From CAYQSU01 sp964420325 (GTDB taxonomy: Bacteria; Pseudomonadota; Alphaproteobacteria; Rhodospirillales; Defluviicoccaceae), in contig CAYQSU010000004.1 in assembly GCA_964420325.1 (NCBI GenBank), forward strand, positions 17,107 to 81,106: a DNA stretch of 64,000 bases. Reading direction: 5' to 3'. Below are positions 1 through 8,816 of the stretch, one piece after another; the stretch's first letter is position 1, and each line of letters opens with the position of its first letter. A program made the position numbers and the translations under genes. The notes under the pieces are model-generated. The model did not search any database, was not told where the DNA came from, and worked only from the letters and a program-made list of their open reading frames with translations.

Positions 1-162
1 CATGCCCCATCCTCCGGTCGATCACGGAACCATTCGCCGAAAGCGTAGCGCGCCGATACGCCTGTCACAAGACGGTGACGCGAGGAATGTCGACGACGCA
101 TGGAATCCGACGACCGGATCAACTAAGACTGGGTCGTCTGCCGCAGGCTATTCGATGAGAGA

Positions 163-870
163 GTGGGCGTGGCTGAGGAATCGGTGCTGAAGTCCATCCT
201 GGTCCCGGTCAATCGCGCCGGCTGGCCGTTCGTCGCGGCGTTCGCGGCGGCGACGGCGGTCCTCTTCCTGCTCGCGGCCCCGCTCGGCTGGATCGGCGCG
301 GCGCTCACCTCGTGGTGCGCCTGGTTCTTCCGCGATCCGAAGCGCGTGACTCCGGTGCGCCCGGGGCTCGTCGTCTCTCCCGCCGACGGCAGCGTGCAGC
401 AGATCACGCAGGCCCGCCCGCCGGCCGAGCTCGGGATCGACGGTCCGCCCGGCATGCGCGTCTCGATCTTCATGTCGGTCTTCGACGTTCACGTGAACCG
501 CATCCCCGTCGACGGCAGCGTCACGCGCCTCGCCTACCGACCGGGGCGCTTCCTCAATGCGTCCTTCGACAAGGCGAGCGAACAGAACGAACGCCAGGGG
601 GTGGTCATCCGCACGGCGGACGGCCTCGACGTCGGGTTCGTGCAGATCGCCGGGCTGGTCGCCCGCCGGATCATCTGCGGGCTTGCCGAGGGACAGGTGG
701 TGCGCGCCGGCGACCGCTTCGGCATGATCCGCTTCGGCAGCCGGATCGACGTCTATCTCCCGGACGGTGTTGCACCGCTCGTCGTCGTCGGCCAGCGAGC
801 GGTTGGCGGCGAGACGGTGATCGCCGATCTGCGCGGCCAGGAGCCGGCACGCGAAGGAGAGGTGCGGTGA
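163..870 (+). CDS. psd: Phosphatidylserine decarboxylase proenzyme
   Basis: Decarboxylates phosphatidylserine to phosphatidylethanolamine at the inner membrane; this is the last step of PE synthesis. The 235-residue product is the short proteobacterial form. A hydrophobic N-terminal stretch at about residues 20-50 would anchor it. A conserved core with FMSVFDVHVNR lies near residues 103-113. The self-cleavage site is FGSR near residues 191-194, where the Ser becomes the pyruvoyl group. The chosen start is GTG at 163. The stop overlaps the pssA start (TGATG), so the two genes should be translated together. Upstream bases 1-162 show no other convincing gene or clear promoter. Confidence 0.93.
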   Translation: MGVAEESVLKSILVPVNRAGWPFVAAFAAATAVLFLLAAPLGWIGAALTSWCAWFFRDPKRVTPVRPGLVVSPADGSVQQITQARPPAELGIDGPPGMRVSIFMSVFDVHVNRIPVDGSVTRLAYRPGRFLNASFDKASEQNERQGVVIRTADGLDVGFVQIAGLVARRIICGLAEGQVVRAGDRFGMIRFGSRIDVYLPDGVAPLVVVGQRAVGGETVIADLRGQEPAREGEVR

Positions 871-1697
871 TGAACGGGCGATCGGAGGCGAGGCGGCAGC
901 GCCTCAGGGGCCTCCACATCAACCGGATGATCCCCAATGTGCTGACGTTGCTGGCGTTGGCGGCAGGCCTCAGCGGCATTCGCTTCGCGTTGCAGGAGAA
1001 ATGGGAGCCGGCGGTGCTCGCCATCGTCGCCGCCGGCATTCTCGACGGTCTCGACGGCCGCATCGCCCGCATCCTCAAGGGCGCGTCCAAGTTCGGCGCG
1101 GAGCTCGATTCGCTTTCGGACTTCCTCTGCTTCGGTGTGGCGCCGGCGCTGATCCTCTACGTCTGGTCGCTGGACGGCGCCGGCCGCTTCGGTTGGTCGA
1201 TCGCCCTCCTCTACTGCATCTGCTGCGCGCTTCGGCTTGCCCGCTTCAATACCGACCTCGAAGAGCCCGAGCCCGCCGCGTCGAGCCGCAACTTCTTCAT
1301 CGGCATGCCGTCGCCGGCCGGCGCCGGTCTGGTGCTCCTGCCGATGGTGGTTTGGTTCCAGATCGAGTCGGACGCGCTGCGGGAGCCGGGCCTGGTCGCC
1401 GGCTTCCTGATCGCATCGTCGGCGCTGCTGGTCAGCCGCGTCCGCACCTACTCGTTCAAGAAGATCCGCATCGAGCACGCCCGCGTGCTGCCGGTCATGC
1501 TCGGCGTTGGCCTCTATCTCGCGCTGCTGGTCAGCGCGCCGTGGGTCACGCTGTCCCTGACTATGGTGGCCTATCTCGTCTCCATCCCGTTCAGTGCCCG
1601 CGCCTACCGGGAGTTGCGGCGCATCGACGCCGAGGCCAGGAAGTCTGCCGCGGCGCAGACGCCTATTCCGCCGCCTGCCGCACCGCCACCACGCTGA
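870..1697 (+). CDS. pssA: CDP-diacylglycerol--serine O-phosphatidyltransferase
   Basis: Makes phosphatidylserine from CDP-diacylglycerol and serine, the substrate for the upstream decarboxylase. The 275-residue protein is a multi-pass membrane enzyme. It carries the CDP-alcohol phosphotransferase signature DG-x2-AR-x8-G-x3-D-x3-D at residues 62-84 (DGRIAR then GAELDSLSD). The ATG at 870 overlaps the psd stop. The 3' end runs 35 nt into the convergent RND gene, so the Ala/Pro-rich C-terminal tail shares DNA with the end of the transporter. Confidence 0.94.
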   Translation: MNGRSEARRQRLRGLHINRMIPNVLTLLALAAGLSGIRFALQEKWEPAVLAIVAAGILDGLDGRIARILKGASKFGAELDSLSDFLCFGVAPALILYVWSLDGAGRFGWSIALLYCICCALRLARFNTDLEEPEPAASSRNFFIGMPSPAGAGLVLLPMVVWFQIESDALREPGLVAGFLIASSALLVSRVRTYSFKKIRIEHARVLPVMLGVGLYLALLVSAPWVTLSLTMVAYLVSIPFSARAYRELRRIDAEARKSAAAQTPIPPPAAPPPR

Positions 1698-4600
1698 GGC
1701 GGTGCGCGCGGCGGCGGTGCCACCAGGCGGCGACATTGGCCTTGGCGATCAGCGCCGCCGGCGTCACCACCAGGGTCAGAATTGTGGCAAAGCCGAGACC
1801 GAAGACGATCGCCGTCGCGAGCTGCGTCCACCATTGCGTCGCCGGTGCGCCGACCGTCACGTGGCGGGCGAGGAAGTCGATGTTGACGCCGAACACCATC
1901 GGCAGGAGCCCGAGCATGGTGGTGACCGTGGTCAGAACCACGGGGCGCAGGCGCTGGGCGCCCGTCCGCATCACCGCCTCGAGCGGCGGATGCCCTTCCC
2001 TGAGCAGCCGGTCGTAGGTGTCGATCAGCACGATGTTGTTGTTGACAACGATTCCGGCAAGCGCAATGACGCCGATCCCGCCCATGACGATGCCGAACGG
2101 CTGGCCGGTGACCCAGAGGCCGATGAACACGCCGATGGTCGACATGATCACCGCAGACAGAATGATGAACGCCGAATAGAAGCTGTTGAACTGGGTGACC
2201 AGGATGATCGCCATCAGGAACACGGCGAACAGGAACGCCTTGCTCAGGAAGGCCTGCGCCTTCTTCTGTTCCTCGTCCTCGCCCTTGAACCGAACGCTGA
2301 CGTGCCGATCGAGTCCGGCGCTCTCGAGCCAGGACCCGATCTCGCGAACCTTGTCGTCGGCGAGCACGCCCTCGACGACGTCGGCCTTGATCGTCATCAC
2401 CCTGCGGCTCTCGGTGCGATGAATGGAGCCGACGCGGGGCTTCGGCTTGAGCTCGATGAAGTTACCCACGGGCACCGGTCCGGACGCGGTGTTGATGCGC
2501 AGGCTGTCGAGCATGCTGATGGTGCGGTATTCGCGGGGGTAGCGGACCCGGATATCGATCTCCTCATCCGTGTCGTCCGGGCGATACTCGCCGGCCTTGA
2601 TCCCAGTAGTGACCATCTGCAGCGCGCTGCCGAGGAGCCGGACGTCGACGCCGAACTTCGCCGCCTGCGCGCGATCGATCGCGACCTCCCAGTCGATGCC
2701 GGGGAGCGGCCGCGAGTCCTCGATGCTCTCGAGCCCGCCGATCTCGGCGAGGCCGGCCAGCACCTGCTCAACGGCCGGCGCGAGGAGGTCCGGGAACCGT
2801 GAAGCGAGCTCGATCTGGATCGGCTTGCCGACCGGCGGGCCGGCCTCCTCCTCCCGAGGGTCGACGAAGACGCCGGGAAGGTCCGAGGTCCGCGCCTTGA
2901 CGTCGGCGAGGATCTGCCGTGCGGGCCGGCGGCGTTCCCAGTCGACGAACTCGAGCGTCAGCGTGCCGATGATGTCCTCGGCCTCTTCACTCTGTTCGGG
3001 CGTCCCGGTGCGGCTGTAGACGGCCTTGAACTCGTCCATCGCCAGGATCCGGCGCTCGACCTCGCGGATGATCGCGTCTTTCTCGTCGATCGCGAGATTT
3101 CCGCGCGCGCGGACCTGCAGCTTGGCGAAGTCCGGCTCGACGTCGGGAAAGAACTCGATTCCTTTGCCGAACAGGGCGTAGGCGACCTGCGCTGCGACCA
3201 GCAGGGTGATGGACGCCAGCAAGACCCTGCCGGGCCTCCGCAGCGCCGCTTGCAGAATGCCGAGGTAGCGTCCGGTGAGGCCGCCGATCTCGGTGATGTC
3301 CCCGCGCTCGCTCCCCGCCAGGCTCTTCATCGTCCGTGGATCCGCGGTCCCCGGCTTGCCGACGAAGCTGCCGAGGGTGGGAACGAAGATCAGCGCCATC
3401 GCGAGCGATGCCGTGAGCGTGGCGAGCAGGGTGATCGGCAGGAACTTCATGAACTCGCCGACCACGCCCGGCCAGAACACGAGTGGCAGGAAGGCCGCCA
3501 GGGTCGTCGCCGTCGACGCGATGATCGGCCACGCCATGCGCTTGGCCGCCAGCGCATAGGCGCGTCGCCGGGGCTCACCCTCGATCATCTTGCGGTCGGC
3601 GAGCTCGGTGACGACGATGGCGCCGTCGACGAGCATGCCGACGGCCAGGATGAGCGAGAACAGGACGACGATGTTGATGGTCAGCCCGAGCGCCGCGAGC
3701 ACCAGGATGCCGGTGAGAAACGAGCCGGGAATGGCGATCCCGACCAGGGCGGCCGAACGCGGGCCCAACGCGGCGACGACCACGATCATCACCAGCAGAA
3801 CCGCGAACACCACGCTGTTCTGCAGGTCGTTGAGCATGATCCGGATGGTTTCCGACTTGTCCTGGATGTAGGAGACCCGGACCGCCTGGCGCAGGCCCTC
3901 GGGCCAGGCCTGGCGCTCGCGCTCGACCACGTCGCGGATCGCCTGCACGGCGCCGATCAGGTTTTGGCCGGTGCGCTTGGAGACCTCGAGGGCGAAGGCC
4001 GGCTCTCCGTTGACGCGGGCGAACCCCGTCGGATCCTTGAAGCTGCGGCGGACCTCGGCGATGTCGAGCAGGCGGACGACGGCGTCGCCAGAGACGCGCA
4101 CCGGCAGTGACGCGATGTCCGCCGCGGTCTTGAACAGGCCGGGCACCTTGACCGTGAACCGGCCCTGGCCGGTGTCCTGGGCGCCGGCGGCGACGAGGAG
4201 GTTGCTGTTCTGCACGATGTCGAAGGCGTCCTGAGGCGTGAGCCCGTAGCTCTCGACCTTGAACGGATCGATCAGCACCTCGACCATCTCCTCGCGGTCG
4301 CCGGCGATCTCCGCTTGCAGCACGCTCGTCAGGCGCTCGATCTCGTCTCGGAGGTCGCGGGCGAGGCGCAGCAGGGTCCGTTCCGGCACGTCGCCCGAGA
4401 GGATCACCACGACCACGGGGAACAGGCTGAAGTTCACCTCGTTGACGCTGGGCTCGTCGGTGTCGGCGGGGAGCTTCGGCTTCGCCTGGTCGACCTTGTC
4501 CCTCACGTCCTGGAGCGCGGTGTCGGCATCGAAGCCGGCCTCGAACTCGAGCAGCACGTATGCGCCGCCCTCGAAACCCTTCGACCGCATCTCCTTCACC

Positions 4601-4827
4601 CCCTCGATGCTGCGGAGCTCGATCTCCATCGGCCGGATCAGCAGCCGCTCGGAGTCCTCGGGCGAGATGCCCTCGTGGGTTATCGAGACGTAGATGATCG
4701 GGATGTTGATGTCGGGCTCGGCCTCCTTCGGGATCTCGATGAAGGCGATGGCACCGGCCACCAGCACCAGGACGAGCGCGGCGAGAACCGTCCGCGAGCG
4801 GCCGAGGGCGGCGTCGATCAGCGCCAT
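1663..4827 (-). CDS. Efflux RND transporter permease (AcrB/HAE family)
   Basis: A 1054-residue inner-membrane RND pump, predicted to export hydrophobic compounds by proton antiport. It shows the family layout: an N-terminal TM helix (about 12-32), a large periplasmic loop, a TM bundle with GMLVDGAIVVTELADRK in the TM4 position, then a second periplasmic loop and TM bundle ending near GGIGVIALAGIVVNNNIVLID. Only one Asp sits in the TM4 motif where AcrB has two, which occurs in several RND branches. The ATG at 4827 overlaps the stop of the adaptor gene (TGATG). No outer-membrane factor is nearby, so it probably uses a TolC-like protein encoded elsewhere. The substrate cannot be told from sequence. 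Confidence 0.92.
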   Translation of the reverse strand: MALIDAALGRSRTVLAALVLVLVAGAIAFIEIPKEAEPDINIPIIYVSITHEGISPEDSERLLIRPMEIELRSIEGVKEMRSKGFEGGAYVLLEFEAGFDADTALQDVRDKVDQAKPKLPADTDEPSVNEVNFSLFPVVVVILSGDVPERTLLRLARDLRDEIERLTSVLQAEIAGDREEMVEVLIDPFKVESYGLTPQDAFDIVQNSNLLVAAGAQDTGQGRFTVKVPGLFKTAADIASLPVRVSGDAVVRLLDIAEVRRSFKDPTGFARVNGEPAFALEVSKRTGQNLIGAVQAIRDVVERERQAWPEGLRQAVRVSYIQDKSETIRIMLNDLQNSVVFAVLLVMIVVVAALGPRSAALVGIAIPGSFLTGILVLAALGLTINIVVLFSLILAVGMLVDGAIVVTELADRKMIEGEPRRRAYALAAKRMAWPIIASTATTLAAFLPLVFWPGVVGEFMKFLPITLLATLTASLAMALIFVPTLGSFVGKPGTADPRTMKSLAGSERGDITEIGGLTGRYLGILQAALRRPGRVLLASITLLVAAQVAYALFGKGIEFFPDVEPDFAKLQVRARGNLAIDEKDAIIREVERRILAMDEFKAVYSRTGTPEQSEEAEDIIGTLTLEFVDWERRRPARQILADVKARTSDLPGVFVDPREEEAGPPVGKPIQIELASRFPDLLAPAVEQVLAGLAEIGGLESIEDSRPLPGIDWEVAIDRAQAAKFGVDVRLLGSALQMVTTGIKAGEYRPDDTDEEIDIRVRYPREYRTISMLDSLRINTASGPVPVGNFIELKPKPRVGSIHRTESRRVMTIKADVVEGVLADDKVREIGSWLESAGLDRHVSVRFKGEDEEQKKAQAFLSKAFLFAVFLMAIILVTQFNSFYSAFIILSAVIMSTIGVFIGLWVTGQPFGIVMGGIGVIALAGIVVNNNIVLIDTYDRLLREGHPPLEAVMRTGAQRLRPVVLTTVTTMLGLLPMVFGVNIDFLARHVTVGAPATQWWTQLATAIVFGLGFATILTLVVTPAALIAKANVAAWWHRRRAHRLSVVAVRQAAE

Positions 4828-5921
4828 CAGGATGCCCCTGCGCCGCTCGCCGGGGCGGCGCCCGTATCGACGGCGCGGACGCGCTGGCCGTCGCGCACGA
4901 ACTCCTGTCCGAGGGTGATCAGGCGCACCCGCTCCGGCAAGCCGGCAAGCCACATGCCGTCGACCGTGTCGTCGATGATCCTGACCGGGCGAAAGGCGAC
5001 GACGTCGTTGTCGTCGATGGTCTTGACGCCGAGGACTCCGGCATCGTCGAGGGTGAGGATGGCCGGCGTGACGAGGTGGGCGAGCATCTCGCCCAAAGGA
5101 AGGCGGACCTCGGCGGTCAGTCCATCCGGGATCCGACCGTCGGCATTCGCGATCTCGATCTCGACGCGGAAGGTCCGGGTTCCCGCGTTCGCCGTGCTGG
5201 CGACGTACCGGACCTTGCCCTCGAGGTGATCGCCGGTGACGAGCCGTACGGTCGCGCCGCGACCGACGCGAATGTTGCCGACATCCCGCTCGCTGACCTC
5301 CGCCACGACCAGGATCGGGTCGAGGTCGACGAACTCGACGAGAGGCTGATGCACGTCGACATAGTCGCCGACCTCGACCAGAAACCGATCGACGATGCCC
5401 CGGAAAGGGGCGCGCACGGCGGTTCGCTCGATATCCAGCCTTGCGGCTTCCAGGCCGGCCCGCGCCAACTCCAGCAACGCCTGCTGCTCGGTCTTTCTCA
5501 CCTCGGACTGGAAGCCCGACTGCAGCAGCTTGCGCGCGGCCTCGTACTCCATGGTGCGCTGCTTGACCAGCGCCTCGGCCGCCCGCAGCCGCGCCTCCCG
5601 GTCGTCCAGGCCGAGTCGCAGGATGACCGCGCCTTCTTCGACCCACGAGCCCTTCGCGACGGTCTGCTCGACGACCCGGCCGGTGGTCTCGGCACCGATG
5701 TTGACGGTCCGCAACGCCTCGGTCCGGCCGAACAGCGACAGCACGCGCGTGTGACGCTCGGCGACGAGCGTTCGAACCTGCACCGCCGGCAACGGTGGGG
5801 AATCCGGCGCGGTTGCTCGCCCATTCGGTCCGCTGTCGCCGTCGGCAGCGAAGAAGCCGCTGGCGAGCCAGGCGCCGACGGCGAGGGCGAGCGCGCAGGC
5901 GATCAGGAGCGAGCGTTTCAC
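4827..5921 (-). CDS. Efflux RND transporter periplasmic adaptor subunit
   Basis: Membrane-fusion protein of 364 residues that would link the RND permease to an outer-membrane channel. A signal-anchor (KRSLLIACALALAVGAW) opens the protein. It is followed by the first half of a lipoyl/barrel-sandwich domain (IGAETTGRVVEQTVAKGSWV), a coiled-coil hairpin (about 110-165), the second lipoyl half (IERTAVRAPFRGIVDRFLV) and beta-barrel domains. The start chosen is GTG at 5921, immediately before the signal sequence; an upstream extension would be Arg-rich and lacks homology. It lies 19 nt downstream of the PadR gene and is coupled to the pump gene. Confidence 0.9.
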   Translation of the reverse strand: MKRSLLIACALALAVGAWLASGFFAADGDSGPNGRATAPDSPPLPAVQVRTLVAERHTRVLSLFGRTEALRTVNIGAETTGRVVEQTVAKGSWVEEGAVILRLGLDDREARLRAAEALVKQRTMEYEAARKLLQSGFQSEVRKTEQQALLELARAGLEAARLDIERTAVRAPFRGIVDRFLVEVGDYVDVHQPLVEFVDLDPILVVAEVSERDVGNIRVGRGATVRLVTGDHLEGKVRYVASTANAGTRTFRVEIEIANADGRIPDGLTAEVRLPLGEMLAHLVTPAILTLDDAGVLGVKTIDDNDVVAFRPVRIIDDTVDGMWLAGLPERVRLITLGQEFVRDGQRVRAVDTGAAPASGAGAS

Positions 5922-5940
5922 GGCAGGTCCTCGTCGCACC

Positions 5941-6504
5941 CTATTCCGCGGCGTCCGGGGCGAGCCGCGGTCGTCCCTGCCCATCCCGGTCGCCGAACAG
6001 AAGCGGCCGATTGGTTTGCATGTAGTCGACAACCGTCTCGTAGATGGCGAGTCCCAGACCATGGACGAACCGTCGCTCGGCGCTCGCGGCCCGCAACGCC
6101 TCCTCCTGCGCCCGCATGCGCTCGGCACGCCGGCGGTAGGTCTCGAGATACTCCTCGAACACGCTGGTTAGATGGGTCTCGTCCAGAAGGTCGCCGAAGA
6201 ACATCATGAACACGGCTTCCGAACGGTAGCTGTCGGGTGCGGGATCCTTGCGCAGCGCCTCCCGGAAGACGGTCCGTCCGGCTTCGGAGATGTGGTACAC
6301 CTTCTTGTCGGGCCGTCCGTCCTGCGGGATCTCGGTGCAGGTGACGAGGCCGTCGGCGTGCAGCGCGCTCAAAGCCGGATAGATCGAGCCGAAGCCGGCG
6401 GCGTGGAAGTGGGCGAACGGCCCCTCCTCGAAATGCTTCTTGATTTCGTAGCCACTGGCGTCGCCGAGCGTCAGCACACCCAGGCACAATGTCTTGACAT
6501 CCAC
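5941..6504 (-). CDS. PadR family transcriptional regulator
   Basis: A 187-residue PadR-type repressor. The N-terminal winged helix begins at DVKTLCLGVLTLGDASGYEIKKHFE and includes FGSIYPALSALHADGLV, the typical PadR recognition region. The C-terminal part, with ETYRRRAERMRAQEEALRAA, is a helical dimerisation domain. GTG at 6504 is preferred, because homologues start right before the LxLG motif. An ATG at 6570 would start inside the palindrome cluster. First gene of the efflux operon, so it most likely represses itself and the pump, relieved by a pump substrate (inference from family and context). Confidence 0.88.
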   Translation of the reverse strand: MDVKTLCLGVLTLGDASGYEIKKHFEEGPFAHFHAAGFGSIYPALSALHADGLVTCTEIPQDGRPDKKVYHISEAGRTVFREALRKDPAPDSYRSEAVFMMFFGDLLDETHLTSVFEEYLETYRRRAERMRAQEEALRAASAERRFVHGLGLAIYETVVDYMQTNRPLLFGDRDGQGRPRLAPDAAE

Positions 6505-6548
6505 GGCACGAAGCTCCTCAGCCTGGCCACGCCGCAGCCGGGCGTCCA

Positions 6549-6598
6549 ATATCGAATCGATATATATCATTCCGTATTATATTTTCAAGATATATATC
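6549..6598. promoter_or_regulatory. AT-rich palindrome cluster, probable PadR operator/promoter
   Basis: An AT-rich island in GC-rich surroundings, just upstream of padR. It holds a perfect palindrome ATATCGA-A-TCGATAT at 6549-6563 and two identical copies of the self-complementary 10-mer GATATATATC at 6559-6568 and 6589-6598. The copies are exactly 30 bp apart, about three helical turns. This is what a cooperative dimer-binding operator looks like. Assignment to PadR rests on position, not on a known consensus. Confidence 0.55.
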
Positions 6599-6750
6599 GT
6601 GCCGACATTCGAGAGCCCCGCTCGTACGGACGTTGGCGCCACCGGGATCATCGGCCGCGGGATCATCACCGCGAAGACCTGATCGTTGCCCAGCCGTCTC
6701 ATTCCGAACATGCGGGCGATGGCGCGAAGCTCGCGGATCAGCGTGCGCAT
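6577..6750 (-). CDS. Small hypothetical protein upstream of padR
   Basis: A 57-codon reading frame starting MRTLIRELRAIARMFGMRR and ending at TAA 6577-6579. In its favour: a strong GGGGAGGAGG ribosome-binding stretch 5-8 nt before ATG 6750, and GC-rich third positions over the first 40 codons. Against it: the last third loses that bias and runs into the palindrome cluster. It could be a genuine short basic protein that leads the efflux operon, or a decayed gene start. Function unknown. Confidence 0.4.
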   Translation of the reverse strand: MRTLIRELRAIARMFGMRRLGNDQVFAVMIPRPMIPVAPTSVRAGLSNVGTIYILKI

Positions 6751-6897
6751 GGCCGTCCTCCTCCCCAGAGCCACCATCACTGCAGGGGAGGCTAGGTCGG
6801 CACGGTTTCCAGGGCATTTCGATGGGGATACTTTCGTGTTTCAATCGTTTCAGGAGCGGCGACCGGCACCGTGCTCGCCGGCAGGACGGGGATGTCC

Positions 6898-7824
6898 ATG
6901 AGAATCGCGGTATTTGGGACAGGCGGGGTCGGCGGCTACTTCGGGGCCCGCCTGGCGGCCGCAGGCGAGGACGTTCGGTTTATCGCCCGCGGCCGGCATC
7001 TGGATGCCATCCGTGGACAGGGCCTTCACGTGCGGAGCGCGCTCGGCGATGTTGCGATCCGGCCCCGGCAGGCGACCGACGACCCTGCGGCGGTCGGACC
7101 CGTCGATCTGGTGCTGGTCACGGTGAAACTCTACGACACCGAAGCCACTGTGGCCGCCTCGCGGCCGCTGGTCGGGCCGGCGACGACGCTGCTCTCTTTG
7201 CAGAACGGTGTCGAGGCGGTCGATACCCTGCGCCGGACGTTCGGCCGCGAGCGGGTTCTCGGCGGCTGCACCTACATCCTGGCCACCATCGCCGAGCCGG
7301 GCGTCATCGCCCACACCGGAACCATGGCGCGGCTCGTGTTCGGCGAGCTTGACGGGCGCGCGAGCGAGCGCACGGAGGCACTTTGCGCAGCCTGCGATCG
7401 CGCCGGGATCGACGCCACCGTCAGCGACGACATCGTCGGCGCAATCTGGACCAAGTTCACGTTTCTTGCCGCGGTGAGCGGCATCACCGCGCTGACGCGC
7501 CTGCCCCTCGGTCCCATACGGTCGGATTCGGAGGCGCGGGCGCTGGTGCGGGCGGCCATCGACGAGGCGGTCGCGGTCGCCCGTGCCCGCGGGATCATCC
7601 TGGCCGATGATACGGCAGACCGGCACATGGCCACCATCTCCGGGCTGCCCGCGGAGATGGGCTCGTCCATGCTCTACGATCTCTCGCACCGCCGGCGGCT
7701 CGAGCTTGCATGGCTCTCCGGCGCGGTCGTCCGCATGGGCCAGGAGCTGAGCGTCCCGACGCCGGTTCATCGGACGGTTTTTGCAGCCCTCCACCCCTAT
7801 GCGGAAGGCGAAATCCAGCAGTGA
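6898..7824 (+). CDS. panE: 2-dehydropantoate 2-reductase (ketopantoate reductase family)
   Basis: NADPH-dependent reductase of 308 residues, predicted to reduce ketopantoate to pantoate for CoA synthesis. The Rossmann motif GTGGVGGYFGARLA opens the protein. Catalytic-region lysines sit in VTVKLYDTE and in IWTKFTFLAAVSGITALTR; the latter is the conserved PanE helix. ATG 6898 or the in-frame ATG 6892 two codons upstream are both possible. Genomes often carry several PanE paralogues acting on other 2-oxo acids. With a nitrilase next door rather than panB/panC, a catabolic substrate is possible. Confidence 0.82.
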   Translation: MRIAVFGTGGVGGYFGARLAAAGEDVRFIARGRHLDAIRGQGLHVRSALGDVAIRPRQATDDPAAVGPVDLVLVTVKLYDTEATVAASRPLVGPATTLLSLQNGVEAVDTLRRTFGRERVLGGCTYILATIAEPGVIAHTGTMARLVFGELDGRASERTEALCAACDRAGIDATVSDDIVGAIWTKFTFLAAVSGITALTRLPLGPIRSDSEARALVRAAIDEAVAVARARGIILADDTADRHMATISGLPAEMGSSMLYDLSHRRRLELAWLSGAVVRMGQELSVPTPVHRTVFAALHPYAEGEIQQ

Positions 7825-7837
7825 CGGAGGCGGTTCG

Positions 7838-8797
7838 ATGAGCATCTTCAAGGCGGCGGTGGTACAGGCGGCACCGGTCGTGTTCGATCGCGAGCGGACC
7901 CTCGCGAAGCTTCAGGATCTCTGCGCGGATGCGGCCCGGCGTAGCGCCGTCCTCGCCGTCCTTCCGGAGGCCTTTGTCTCGGCCTATCCCAAGGGTCTCG
8001 ATTTCGGGGCGCGGGTGGGGATGCGGACGCCCGAAGGGCGCGAAGATTTCCGCCGCTACTGGGAGAGCGCGGTGGACGTGCCGAGCGCGGCGACCGAGGC
8101 CATCGGCGCCGCCGCGCGGGCGGGCCGCCTCCATCTCGTCGTCGGCGTCATCGAGCGCGAGCGCGGCACGCTTTACTGCACAGCGCTGATGTTCGGCGCC
8201 GATGGCCGGCTCCTCGGCAAGCACCGCAAGCTGATGCCGACGGCAATGGAACGCCTCGTCTGGGGCTTCGGCGACGGCTCGACGCTCTCGGTCGTCGATA
8301 CGCCGTTGGGACGGCTCGGCGCCGTGATCTGCTGGGAGAACTACATGCCGATGCTGCGGATGGCGATGTACGCCAAGGGCGTCGAGCTCTACTGCGCGCC
8401 GACGGCCGATGATCGCGACACCTGGCTTTCCAGCATGCGGCATGTCGCGCTCGAGGGGCGGTGCTTCGTGCTCTCGGCTTGCCAGTACCTCAAGCGGAGC
8501 GACTGCCCGGCCGACTACGCCGCGGTTCACGGCGACGATCCGAAGACGGTCTTGATGCGGGGCGGAAGCTGCATCGTCGGCCCCTTGGGACAGGTGCTCG
8601 CCGGTCCCGATCGCGAGGGCGAAACGATCCTCACCGCGGACATCGACACCGCCGAGATCCCGCGCGGCAAGTACGACTTCGACGTCGTCGGCCACTATGC
8701 CCGGCCCGACGTGTTCCGCCTCCACGTCAACGAGCGGCCGGCACCGGCGGTCGTCGTCGGAGACGGAGCGCCGTCGGACCCGTTCGCGGACGACTGA
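7838..8797 (+). CDS. Nitrilase / carbon-nitrogen hydrolase
   Basis: A 319-residue nitrilase-superfamily enzyme, hydrolysing a nitrile (or amide) to an acid and ammonia. The catalytic triad is visible: Glu44 in LPEAF, Lys131 in HRKLMPT and Cys165 in VICWENYMP. The CWENYMPLLR-like context is that of true nitrilases (aliphatic/aryl-acetonitrilase group) rather than of amidases. The ATG at 7838 has a GGAGG 8 nt upstream. It follows panE by 13 nt, so the two are probably co-transcribed. The natural substrate is not evident. Confidence 0.9.
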   Translation: MSIFKAAVVQAAPVVFDRERTLAKLQDLCADAARRSAVLAVLPEAFVSAYPKGLDFGARVGMRTPEGREDFRRYWESAVDVPSAATEAIGAAARAGRLHLVVGVIERERGTLYCTALMFGADGRLLGKHRKLMPTAMERLVWGFGDGSTLSVVDTPLGRLGAVICWENYMPMLRMAMYAKGVELYCAPTADDRDTWLSSMRHVALEGRCFVLSACQYLKRSDCPADYAAVHGDDPKTVLMRGGSCIVGPLGQVLAGPDREGETILTADIDTAEIPRGKYDFDVVGHYARPDVFRLHVNERPAPAVVVGDGAPSDPFADD

Positions 8798-8816
8798 ACC
8801 CGGGGACCGGCCGACC

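Noticed and set aside
414..425. Any CRISPR array, insertion sequence or prophage in the window
   Set aside because: No direct repeats with regular spacers, transposase, integrase or terminal inverted repeats were found anywhere; coordinates given are only a placeholder.
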